DNA from: Trichoplax adhaerens
Lineage: Eukaryota > Placozoa > Uniplacotomia > Trichoplacea > Trichoplacidae
Direction of reading: 5' to 3'
Assembly (NCBI RefSeq): GCF_000150275.1
Contig: NW_002060945.1
Location: 2,503,172-2,567,171, forward strand
DNA: 64,000 nt
The translations under genes and the position numbers were made by a program. The notes under the pieces are model-generated. The model did not search any database. It saw nothing but the letters and a program-made list of their open reading frames with translations, and was not told the DNA's origin. Positions 25,717 to 37,717 of the stretch are shown piece after piece; within the stretch, counting starts at the first letter, position 1; each line of letters starts with the position of its first letter.

Positions 25717-28353
25717 TCAGCTTTTGCAGTCTAAGTATTGGTGAGTTTGTGGATACCAGTTCTCAGCTCCACATCTAATGGCTTGATCCATGTTAGATAA
25801 CCTGATAAATGACATAGCATTATAATTATAATTATTGATATCAGTTTCTCCAGGTACTGAAGAGTAAGTAGTATCTGGATTATTGGGCAAGAAAGATTCG
25901 TCGCTTCCAAAGTTGGGCAGCAAACTGAGGTTACCCTAGAATGATGGAAAATAATCAATACCATAAGTAATTTATTTACAATAGGTTCAGATAGCTATAT
26001 CCTATCAATTACATCGCGGCATAAAATTTAATTATCTTTACACTGCAGTTACCTCGTGGTGGTTGACTTTTAAGAAATTTTCACTTGAGCCTGTATCATC
26101 TTGTAAGTTATCAATGGATGTTTTAAATGACTCGTGGCATTGATACAAAATCATATCATCAAAGACTGCACTGTTGTTAGGAATTTCCTGTAATGGCTGT
26201 TGCCCTAGATTGATGCTGTCATATGGTCGATGTACTGGCCATTGTACGTGATTAAGAGTGTTGTCTAAGTCATTAGAAATGATAGCTCCATCAACTACCA
26301 GTTGCTGTCTTTCCAAGCTGATACTATGGCTATCGTATGATTCTGGTATGATCATCATTCGATCGAGAGGATGACTATCCGCAAAATAAGAGGCGACATG
26401 GACCTTATTTGCATTATAAGTAGTTTCTTGAAACTGTTGTTGATTATTAATCCGATTTACGTAATTTTCACTAACATGCTGAGATTGCTGCTTTGTTGAG
26501 TTGATACTGTTCCATTTCCGTTTAACTTTGCTATTTCCTTGACTAAGAGCAGCATTATCTTGATTAGGAGAATGATGTGGCGCGCCAAAATGGGAATCCT
26601 CAACGTCACCAGTATTTTTTGGATGATTTTTGTGCGCACCAGGTAAAGGTAGCTGGACATAGTATCTGTAAATATTATTGTATAAGGTTAGAAGACACAA
26701 AACAAAACAATAGTTATATTAAATCAGCAATATCTACTTCAGAGATTTCTATAAGGGTTATAAAATTTCGTAAAGCTACCGAAAAGTAACAGAGATAGTA
26801 ATATTGTCTTTGGATGCTATACAACCTTGTATCGACAGCAATTTCATCACGATTAGCTTTTCTTAGTCTAGATAAAGCGTTTTTTCTTGCTCGGCGAAGA
26901 TTTTTCCCCTGCTGCTTCAAATCGACTCTAAACCCAGGAAATCGTTTCACGTTCTTGACTATAACTGTAGCTGGACAATAATCCAGTTCATCTTGAGATG
27001 ATCTGTCGTCATCGGAACTGCATTTTCTTGATCTTAAATGATAAATAGAATATAATTGAAATAAATGTAAAGAATATAGACTATCGAAAATGCAAACATT
27101 TCCTTTAGGGTAGTGTGTTGCCTTACTTTTTCGAACAAACTGTGCTTTGCCTTTGAGTAGATGACCGACGTTGACCATACTGGCATTCCCTGACAGTAGC
27201 TCTGTTATCGATGTTGATAAAGGGTACTCCATCATCTGGTACATACGAAGATTTCCACATTAACCTACGAAATGATAGATTTATTAGTAAGGTACCTTCT
27301 AAGAGCAACCTTGGATACTTAAAATTTGTTACTGTAATAAAAAGGTTGTTAGTAATTGAATCTAAAAGAAATTTTACGTTGATGTCTTATTTAAATGTAA
27401 ACAAAGGGACATAATTTCATTAAATAACTTGATAAACAGCTAATATCTGAGAAAATAACTGTTATTACAATATAGTAAACTTTGTTATACCTTGTGGAGC
27501 TCTTAGGATGTGAAGATGACTGCCTTGTTCCCCATGAAAGTTTGGTTGATTCCTCAAATCGAGCCAGAACAAATTTTAGTTCCTCGATTGTTTTGACGTA
27601 ACCTCGGCAATAGCTGCTTTTAAACTCTGTTTCATGCAGATAGTAGGCCCATGATACATCATCTAAGTTGGTACTTTGCGGGATACAAAATGTAGGATTT
27701 AATTCGACCTTTACATCCAAAACGTCACTACATTCACTAGATTCGTTTGACAATAATATAGGGCTATCGTAATCAGATGAATTGCCTTGATTATTTAAAG
27801 AGCAAGACGCACTCTCTTGCAGATTACTCAATGGAGGTAAATGTTGCGACATACTTAAGTTAGTGCTATTATTGACGCTTTCTGATTTAGATTCGAATAC
27901 GTTTACACTCCAAGATAAGTTACAACCCGATGGATAGGAATTAGCTAGGGATGTGGATTTCATAAATTCAGCTGATGAACTACAGTCCAATTTACACCAT
28001 TCATCATTTGCAGCACTATTTGTGATCTCAATTGTGTTTTTTACTTGCCGGTTGATTTCTTTACTATTTGCATCGCAGTAAGCGGGAGTACTTATACCTT
28101 GGCATGCACGTCGGCTGCCTACATTACGATTTTCGTCATAATTTCGGTATACGTCGTCGTTTCGATTCACTGAAGGATTTAAGTGATTCTTTAAATATGG
28201 GCGTAGTGCAAAATTTGGAAATTTAGGTACAATTTTAAGCGAATTGACTTCATAACGCTGTTCGAGTGCCATATATACTGGGCTTTTTGAGGAATCCATC
28301 AACCCAATATTACAATTGTTCGAGCTAGACATTATATTACGGATGGAAGCCAA
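25717..28353 (-). CDS. Nuclear-type protein resembling CARF/ALS2CR8 family
   Basis: Five exons, 27491-28353, 27127-27264, 26826-27026, 26053-26665 and 25717-25935 (stop), all joining in phase, give 677 aa. Residues 1-240 are S/N/D-rich and probably disordered. A structured region follows: [20 protein letters not shown], then [12 protein letters not shown] and RECQYG in exon 2, then [20 protein letters not shown] with a basic stretch [16 protein letters not shown] in exon 3, and [17 protein letters not shown] at the start of exon 4. A PF-I-N-I-x-x-R...C-Q-Y-G segment, a CPA-x-V-x-V-K-x-V-x-x-FP segment and a YVQLP...H-x-x-HP ending is how I remember the ALS2CR8 (calcium-responsive transcription factor) domain. 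That assignment is from memory and moderate. The remaining C-terminus is N/Q/S-rich. Likely a DNA-binding or transcription-linked protein. The start could also be the Met eight residues in. Confidence 0.7.
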
Positions 28354-31300
28354 TTATTATTGTCAGCTGATAAAAATTCGTGTTCGGACTTGCCAAAAGG
28401 AGCAATTACGTGGGTAGACCTCTTAGTTAAAGCTATTAAAAATATACAAAATTATGGGAGTTATGATTACGAATGTAACATTTAGATGTAGTTATATTCA
28501 ACAAAATAATATGTATGCGAGTTTGCTTATTAATGAAACAGTGTGGATAATCGGGAATGTCAAATATTTGATTAGTATAAACTGCGAAGAATGAGAAAGA
28601 AAAAGTCCACCAATATGCAGGGCTGAAAATTAATTCGTTGATAAATAAGCCTTTAACTGTTAATCTTATTCTTTTATCGCAGCAGGTACATTCACAGTAT
28701 GATACAAAACACTAATGAAATGATAATTACCAAATATAAGGTAGTATAAAGATCGCTTGATGTTGCATTTTTAAAATCTAGGTTAGTATATTTTATTCAG
28801 TTAAAAGACACATTCTTGTAGTATACCGACCAAGTTTCGTTTGATCAGCAGCTCCATGGTGCATTACATTGACGAAAAAAAGTTACGTGACTGAAAAATT
28901 CTAAGGCTTACAAGCATAAAGCTTTATATCAACTCAAACGCGACTTGCAAGAATTACTTCCGCGGCTAGTCCACAAATTTATGATTATAATCTATTATCA
29001 TATCATATGCCTGAACGATATTTAAATGCGTAGGAATTATTCATAAGAGGTTTCGAAATTGCCTCGAATATTAATTATTATTTTGAAGGATAACGGCTTT
29101 AAAAACTAGAAAGTAGTACAAGATGATGTTATGCAGTAGAAGATCTTAGATAATTTAGCAACGACGCAGATGGAAAAATAGTTAGATGTTTCATATAACA
29201 GCTCAAAATATATAGCTTCGTAACCCTACTCATATCGTCTAAAATAGCGTATTGTCGAGTAAATCTAGTGTTAAATACTTCTAAAGAAAATTTTCAAGAA
29301 CATCCATTTACCTAGAAGTTTATAACAACCAACTAATAGAGTTCAGTAAATAAAGCCGAGAGTACTAATAAGTAAATTCAAAAAATTGAATTAAACTGGG
29401 TATCAACACAATCAAGAAGAACGAAATAACTTTTTAAATGTACTTTATATATATTAAATTATTAACTTGTATGAACAGTTACCAGTTTTGCAACTGCGAA
29501 TTTTATCAATAATTTTGGTGAAAGAATTAGTATATACTCATAAAGCTACCCTTTTTATGAATTACTTGCGTCTAAACTTAGTAAACACAGCTAAGATGAG
29601 CTTGTAGTTCATACCGTACTATAACGTAAGAATCTAATCAACTTCATGGACAAGGACTATACGTGTATGATAGATTATTTTTAAAATTTTTATTCTTAAA
29701 AAAAAAAATACTATAAAGTGTACATTTTAACGAGTATTATATTTTGAATACTAATTTCATAATAGCGAGGTATTGCAGTTCCATTAATTACTTATTTTAA
29801 CAGCAAAATATATTTCAAGAAGTTATACTTACCACAGAAAGTGAAAAAGCGAATAGCAAGATATTACTTAATGAACAAATGCAGCATGTAATGCCAAGAA
29901 ACCTCAATTTGAGGCTTTTTCGGCTTACCTTTATATTCGTTAAAGGTGCGCAGCTACGATAAGATCCACTAACAATTTTCAGAGTTAAAGACCACTTTCT
30001 AAATATTATCATAAGAATATCCTACGCCCTGGGGGTAAATTGTTATGCAACTAAATCAATTAAACAATAATGCTCGAAGAATAGTAGACATAGATTAGTG
30101 ATATAATTTGTTATGGCATGATTTGGAATGAAATTATCCAAGACATAGCAAGAATTTTGAATGTCTAAAGTACTCATAGTTGTAATAGAGTTAAGGAATT
30201 CAACAATATAATAAATAGCATTAGGTCATTTGCTGCGATTGTATTTACGAAGGCTAATGAAACTAAACTTTAAACAATTATTTAACAGAATCATCATCAA
30301 TAGAACAGATTTTAGGGTTCAAATTAGCTTATTTATATATGTTGTATAGATCAATGATGTAGAACATAGCAAAATAGAATTTTTCTTTGATTGTTTCACG
30401 TAATTATGGTACTATCAATTCGGAGTCAACCTCTCACTTGCCAAATCGTTAAGGTGTTACAAAGGTGATATAATTTACTTATCTAGCATTATATTGTGAA
30501 TGTTTTAATTTGCATTAGGTCCTTCATTGGCTTCCAATAGTTACTACTTCCCCTTTACCCCTAATAGAGCTATTGTTTAAATTATTACTTTCAGTAATTC
30601 AATCTAGCTTTTTATTACGTTAAAGGTAGCTATAACATCGCAAATCAGGTAAGCCATGAATCACTAAAAGAAGTAGGCAAGGCAACGATGTCTTAATTCA
30701 GACTACGAAAATAGCCAAAGTAAAAACCGGATCAAAAGTTGACATTCCTAGGAGGCCAAATATTATCGGGAGAACAAAAATATACCGTAATTTCACATTT
30801 AATTTTGCATCATCATTTCAATATCAAAATGAACACGTAAGTAAATACATAGCAGGCAAAACCCGGAAATGTAATTATCATTTTACAATTAGGAAGAGAG
30901 CATTAATTAATCAAACCTCAACTTCAAACCTGCTTTGTTATAAAATTGAAGATATCATAGTTAATAATGACACTTGATTAAATATATTAAGCTATTGTTT
31001 CTTTTTTTAAATTGTAACCAGAGTTCAATGTCGTCTATACTCTGTTCAAGTTGAGTCGATAGTTAGCTAATTACTTGTGTACGTGAGCAGATGAACTTCA
31101 ATTTGTTGAGCGTATATCTATATCAAAATATTGTCGCTAATTCTTTTTTTCTTACTACTTTCATGATCCTGTAGAAGCCGAATAGATAGTCTAGTCCGTA
31201 AACTACACGTTCACCATGTATTATAATTCAATAGATCAGTAAACGAGTTCAGTTTTGGGATGTTCCATGCAGTACCTATTCAAGCGGCGTTTTTCCATTA

Positions 31301-34300
31301 GCACATGCAACAAAAATCTTGCGGTCACTATTATGCACAATACAAGGAATAGGTAGTCCTAATCATATAGTTCGAGGCCGTACATTCAACAGATGTCATC
31401 AATGTGCGTAATAATATTGAATAGAAATAGGCTGCACTGTATGATACTTCTATTTGCTGGATTATTTCCAAGGCAGATGACATTGTGTTGCATTTACAGA
31501 AATTGTGTCGTTGCATTATTTAATTATTAAATCATACTGTCATACGACCTTCGCAAGGATACAAAAGTGTTCACAGCATATTACCGGAAGGAAATTGTTT
31601 GATTGATGATAGATACAGTCTTACATATTGAAGTTGAGACACAATATATATTTCAGATATTGACAGTGCTTTATGATTATGATTTGCATACGCTGTCATA
31701 AATACTTATGATGCGACTTCGTCAGGATAGAAAAGTGCCAAAAGCAAATTTCTAGAAGCTGTAGTTCAGTTCGAAATCAGCTACGATTAAAATAATAAGA
31801 TTGAGGTTGAACGTTTGATTACATAATATTTACAGCATGCACTGTGATATATGTGTGCCTTTTCACGGCTGATATATTAGGATTTGTTGACATTATAGAT
31901 TACGCTAAGTACAGTAGATTAACATTCATCATGACCCTTTAATTAATTAGAAGCGATTGTCAATTATACAGTGGATCATACATTATTATATTGAACTTGA
32001 TTTGGTGATTTAATTGGCAAAATGTAAATATGTTGCTAAAAATAATATTAGCATCATCTGATACATAGAAATTGTGGATTCTGTTATGTTAAGTTTGACA
32101 GTTGTAGACTGACGGTGGATAGTCTTTGGTATTGCTAGACGAACCAAGTTTATGCATTAAAGTGAAATATTACCGGAAATACTAGTTCTTGTTTTGATAT
32201 TTGAAAACTTTTACCATGGAGGAAATTGTTTACTTGGTTATTATCATAATAGATATCGTTCTGCACTTTTAAATGGGGTTCACATACCTTAGATAACAGT
32301 ACGCAACAGCTGTTAGCTTGGATAAGCGATCCATGACATAATAAATTTTATTAGCACATCAACTAGAGCCAGCTGATTTACATAATGTTTGTATTCGTCT
32401 GGTCATCATGTCAATTGATTCTCTTCCACCATAATTAATTGATAACATAAAATACGATTTATGCATAGGATGAATACGGAGGCGTAGAGTATTTGTCGCA
32501 GGTAGTGTTCTAAATTTATCGTGATTAACTGAGAATTTACGAATAAGATTGACTGAGTACCGTATTAAAATAAAGCAAGTTTCGGCGCTGGTGAAGTACC
32601 TCAACAACGTCTTAAAGTTGCTCGTGTATTCCTACAGTAATTGTCAAACATACAACTGATTACTACATAGATTATAAGCTATTATATAAACTATAGCATG
32701 CATACATAGATTTCTAATTCTCTGTTGTAAATCAGTAATCACTTGCAATTTAAAGCTGTTATTGACGATGATATACTCCTTCTAGTGCTACTCTTAATTC
32801 GAGGCAGCGTCTACTTTGTACCTTGCTACTTATTTGACTCATGATGGGCTGATACATATTATAATCAATTAGCACAATTTAAAGTGGGCGTATAGCGTGA
32901 ATTTGTAATATTTTTCTTGCAGCATAACAAAACTATCCGCTTTTAATATCGTTTCTACCACTATAAATCGCTAACTGGTCAATTCTGATGAAGTTCCTAT
33001 AGACCAAGGAAATTTTACGACTCTAACGAGTAAAAGATTCACTACTAATAAAATTCGCTGATCGACGGATTGCTATTGCTACTTTAAGAAACGACCACGC
33101 ATAAGAAAATGATAAAAAAATTCCACGTAATTCACAAGCTTTAAAACAGTGAAACTCTCAAAAGCCGCTGCACTACTCATTTCATGCTATATCATTATGG
33201 GATCCTGAGCAATTTCATAATTTTTTATTGCAAAAATTATTATGCAGCTTACATAGCACTGGGTAAAAATATTTTTATTTTTCATAACTGGTAGGAGGAG
33301 TTCCTTCAAACTGGGCAATAATGTAGAGTAGTGCTGTACTGAACACTCTTCTAATTTTTCACACCGTTTACTATCAATGAAGAATGGCCAACAGTACTAT
33401 AATTTACCAGCTGCATCCAATCAGATCATTAAACAAGGACTGTATTAGTATACTGTTTAAAGTATGAACGATCAAGGTTGATGATACCGAGATCGTAAAT
33501 TGTTGCATTAGTAAAATAAATTTTATAACAATTACGATTTAGCTAGAGTTGGAAGTAATGCAGTTTCGCTAGGAAGGCCCTGACAGCTCACTAGCTTACT
33601 AATCCGTCATTATTATTTGGTAACACCCTATTCATGACGAGCCGCTGGTTTAGCCTCATTATTAACCTATGTGTACATTAGCTGATGAGGTCAGTAAAAT
33701 AATTTGATTGTTTACTTTTGTCCTCTTCAAAGCAAATTTTCCTTTTTAACTTCGCGTCAAATTATTATTTGCGCGTACGATGTAGAGATAAAAGACAAGT
33801 AGAGTTTTAGCTCTATTTCATGTTCAAAGAAAATTAAGTAAAGATTACCGCATCAATAATTAAAATTAATTAATCCATACCCCAAAGGTAAAGCTTGGGC
33901 GTGGAATTTGCACACAAAATTTTCTTTTATCTCTTATGTGAATATAGCAGAGATTGATTTTATACCATTGATGCTGATGTATTCCATATAGTTGTTATAA
34001 TAGTATGGCTACGTTAATAATAAGTTATAGCATAGGCTTTCCTGTATTCAATGCTTATTGCAAGTACGTGTATATGCAGTACAACTGAGCAACAAGGTAG
34101 TTACGTTTACTTATATAAATTTACTAGTAAACCCTATCTTATCGGAACGACTCAGTATGATTTTATTTATACGCTATCTACATTCCACTGCTAATTATTC
34201 CTGAGTCTGAGAAATTGCAAATATGTGAATAATTGTATCGAAGGGTGATACAGTCATAATACTTTGTATAACAGTTGTAAAAGACTTGATAAAACTTTAT

Positions 34301-34451
34301 TAAAAGCTACTTAGGTACTGCTGTGCTGGGCGTGGCATAGCAACTGAAGTATTCTTTTTTATTTGTCGGAAATGGTCACAATATAATTAGCAATTTAGCC
34401 GGGACTTTTGTAGTCTCTATTAATAGAAAATGACTAGTGGCATGTGCACTA

Positions 34452-34489
34452 GAGACCCTAAAAGGATTCAAGAATACTTTTAGGGTCTC
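34452..34489. repeat. 13-bp perfect inverted repeat (hairpin)
   Basis: GAGACCCTAAAAG at 34452-34464 pairs exactly with CTTTTAGGGTCTC at 34477-34489 around a 12-base loop. It is GC-richer than its surroundings. No run of T follows and no nearby gene explains it. Confidence 0.8.
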
Positions 34490-34646
34490 CTGTACGCTGT
34501 ACAAGCAGCACAACCGGTGTCTGAGAAAAAAATAATAATAATTCACCAGAATTTACCGGGGAAAAGTTCCAAACAAAATTTCGAAGTTTTTAATTGATTT
34601 ATCGATCTAATGCTTATAATAATTAATTAACCTTAAGTCACGGACT

Positions 34647-34880
34647 ATTTCCTGACAAGCTTGCTAGTCTAACGTAAAGCACTTACCTTGAGTTGCTTCT
34701 ACAGATTACTACCCTAATCTGCCGAAAGATCTAATAAGAATATAGTAGCGCTACCATAACGCCTAAGAACTATCCTTCTAAAAGTCTCACAACTATACTA
34801 TAACACTGAAATACTGTCTGCAACAATACTTTCTTTAACTCTATAATGTAGGTAACGTAGTGCCGTAACACTTTAATATA
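34647..34880. repeat. Dispersed repeat family R2, copy 2
   Basis: Diverged copy of the repeat at 4684-4943, same orientation. Shared landmarks include TTCCTGACAAG at the left edge and TAACACTTTAATATA at the right edge. It is about 25 bases shorter because of deletions in the middle. No coding potential. Confidence 0.7.
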
Positions 34881-34924
34881 CAACGCAATAAATTGCTAAG
34901 AGCAACACTTAAACCGTTGAAATT

Positions 34925-35425
34925 GTGGTACTGTAATGATGTACTATCAATGATTAGGATATTAGCAAACATTGCCCAATTATTTTTCGATGATATATGG
35001 GTTCAATTATTGATGATAATCAATAAATAATTGACTTGTAAGCAATGTAAGAAACTGCCTAGAGCAAACTCCAGTCGTTCACACTTTTTATAGTATTATG
35101 ATGCACTACGTATGATCAGGATAACAACAAACAAATTTTCATTAATTTGTTTTAAATGACTACTTGTTACAATGGCGATCATACAAAACTTAAAACAACG
35201 TAGTAAACTAGTAAGAGCAGAACGAAGTCATCAAAGCTCTATCATGTAGTAATTATGACCTGCCATAACGAGATTTTAGAGTAAAGGAATGTGATTGTAT
35301 TCTTTAGCTCTGGGCACACGTTAAATGGACTTAAAATGATTGAAACTTATGTGTATAGTGTGATCACGGATATTACCAAACATAATTTTTGTTAAATGAC
35401 TTATCGGTACAATCAAGATTATAAC
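34925..35425. repeat. Diverged local tandem repeat
   Basis: Segments near 34925-35050, 35088-35190 and 35345-35425 share an ordered set of words: ATTATGATGCACTA-like, GATCAGGATA/GATTAGGATA, AACATAATTTTTG/AACAAATTTTCA-like, and TTAAATGACT followed by a TACAAT-GGCGATCAT or TACAATCAAGATTAT string. This suggests three decayed copies of a unit of roughly 150-250 bases. Weakly supported by eye. Confidence 0.35.
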
Positions 35426-35677
35426 TTATGAATATAATGAGAAACTGCTAATAAAAGAATGCTTTCGATGTAGCAAATTTTTAAAAGATAAATCGCCTCT
35501 CCGATCTTAGGCCAGAGAAGGGGGCTCGTGCAAATGTCAGCAAAAACAGTATTGTAGTATTTCCACTGCAGTCTAATGATCGAGCAACTGCAACTGTACA
35601 GTATACTGTAAACGGAGCTACTGATACAATGCAAAAGATATACTATCATAATGTAGTGAAATATTTACTTATTTTAC

Positions 35678-35969
35678 TGTCACACACCACTAGTGACAAA
35701 GTAGTCTACACACGCCAATCCTTGCGGAGAACGCCACTTACTAACTTAAAGAGGCGAGATTAGCTATATCACCAAATAATTCAGTTCCAACAACCGAATA
35801 CTATGGTATAATTATAGCGTCACAGATGATGTAGACGAGATAGTCAGAGATTTACTATCATTTATTACTGAAGGAATCTTGGCACCCAAGATTATAGTCT
35901 TCACAATTAAATATCAATTGAAAACTAGTTGACTATCTAACCGACTAACGAACTAAAAAGGAATCTTCA
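35678..35969 (+). mobile_element. Solo LTR, copy 1
   Basis: 292 bases starting TGTCACACACC and ending GGAATCTTCA, that is the TG...CA ends typical of retrotransposon long terminal repeats. A copy about 96% identical (roughly 12 differences) lies at 51381-51673 in the same orientation. A TATA-like TATGGTATAATTATA sits near the middle. The bases flanking this copy (TTTAC before, GGCAT after) do not form a target duplication, so it may be old or have arisen by recombination between elements. No internal gag or pol sequence is next to it. Confidence 0.8.
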
Positions 35970-36189
35970 GGCATCAGCCTTTTATAGTCTCGTCAGAAAC
36001 TCCTGGTGCACATAATATAAAAGTATCCTTTTAAAGTTACACAAGCAATATTTAATATTACTCAATAATTAGGACGAGCTTACGCATCGTAACATTTACA
36101 ATCACTAGAAGAAATCTTCAGTTGTAATTCTTCTTTCATGGCTCAAATCTTTATTGTGATTACGAACAACTGGGTTACAGTTTGTTAGC

Positions 36190-36380
36190 GTTGATGGATA
36201 TACTTGTAGGTTCTTGATAATTTTAGCACGATATATCTCACTACTGCGAGCAGCAGCATGCTGGCAGTAGTGTCTACACATCTTTAACATACTTATTAAC
36301 TGCCAGCTTTAATGGCATACTTGTAGAGTCTTAATAAGTAGCACTATAGGTCTCACTACTACAAGCAACAGCATGCTTAC
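36190..36380. repeat. Local duplication of a ~110-base unit
   Basis: A stretch at about 36190-36265 (TGGATATACTTGTAGGTTCTTGATAA through TCTCACTACTGCGAGCAGCAGCATGCT) recurs at about 36305-36377 (TGGCATACTTGTAGAGTCTTAATAA through TCTCACTACTACAAGCAACAGCATGCT). The copies are clearly related but diverged. No coding meaning was found. Confidence 0.6.
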
Positions 36381-36671
36381 TAAATTTATATTACCTAAAC
36401 GTGATTCGCATTTGTAGGACAACGCCTGCATTATTCGAAGCCATTCACTTTTTAAATGATCTTCTCTATCATCTCAATATCGCATATTGATGCTGTAAAC
36501 GAGGATATTAGCATAAGGGGTAGAGAAAAATAGAATTGATTGCCAGCTTACTCGATTATCTTCTATAGGTTAGATAGAAACAATACAACAACTAAAATAG
36601 ATTCAACAATCTTAATCATTAATCCAGAGCAGAAATAATGACTCTCAGATTAGTCTCAGCGTACAGTACAG

Positions 36672-36800
36672 TATATATCATTTTTATGATAGTAGAATAC
36701 TTCAGATCCAGAATAAACTATCACTTTATTCTTAGCTACAGCAAATATATCATTATTATGATAGTATTTCATTCTTAGATCTAGAATATACTATCACTGC
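36672..36800. repeat. Two-copy tandem repeat, ~70-base unit
   Basis: ATATATCATTTTTATGATAG...TTCAGATCCAGAATAAACTATCACT is followed by ATATATCATTATTATGATAG...CTTAGATCTAGAATATACTATCACT. Each unit also contains a small internal palindrome, ATCATTATTATGAT-like. Non-coding. Confidence 0.65.
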
Positions 36801-37681
36801 ATTCTCAATGTCTGTGAAGCGAAATTTTAGTTACATTAATTGTTGTGCCGTTTATCGGGATGGAGTATCACAGTACTGCCTGCATGCGTAGCTTATAGAG
36901 TTTATTTAGTTGGCTGTATCTGTTAGTTACTGATACCAAACTCTTGTATCTATCATACAAAGATTATCATTCTTATAAAGACTTCCAGTCTGTATCAATT
37001 TTATTTGAGATACTAATTAAATAAATGTACTACATATTCGACGGCAACTACTGCAGGACAAGCGTTGACCTGCATTTCTCTTGATTATAAAGTTGTCTAT
37101 CTACATGAGTGAACTTCCTAAAGTCATGGTACTATGGTAGGGTACTCAGCAATTAGCACTTAGCCGGTAAGGTTAGGTTCAAAAGGCTATACTATTCCAG
37201 ATTTTAATCTATTTACAGTGAGATTAAGATTAATTGCAACAAATATTCATAATTGTATGTAATACAATTATACAGACAATGGTGGAATTATCTATATGTT
37301 ATATTATCAAAATACTTACCCGGCAATTTAGTAACTTAAATATCTGTATAGTTCGACACTGCCATGATACAAAACGATCCGTTTACTGTTACAATTAGAA
37401 TCCTATAAGAGGAGAGTCCAAAGACTTCTTCGGCATTGCCTTATACGATCATTCGATTACTGTGCTACACCACTGCAGTACATTGCTGTACTATACTTCT
37501 TTTGCTTCGCCAGTTCTCTTGATCTCTTCAATATTAGCCATTCTATGTCATACTGTAATGTCAGCTATGTTCCCTACAAACATTGATACAGTTTTCCTTC
37601 TTCAGTAGTCTCTAGAATATGTCTGTATATACAAACTGCATGAACTAGTAATATTATAATTAATCCCGTTCCTGCTCTACA

Positions 37682-37717
37682 AGATAGAGGTGAGCTTAGG
37701 TGAGTTCACCTCTATCT
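37682..37717. repeat. 12-bp perfect inverted repeat (hairpin)
   Basis: AGATAGAGGTGA at 37682-37693 is exactly complementary to TCACCTCTATCT at 37706-37717, with a 12-base loop. A second partial GGTGAG word is inside the loop. No associated gene. Confidence 0.8.

Noticed and set aside
26577..26789. Plus-strand frame across the CARF-like exons
   Set aside because: It is the antisense shadow of the minus-strand exon 4, with no motif of its own.
37140..37200. tRNA-like A and B box words (TAGCCGGTAAGG, GGTTCAAAAGG)
   Set aside because: No cloverleaf stems or acceptor pairing can be drawn around them.
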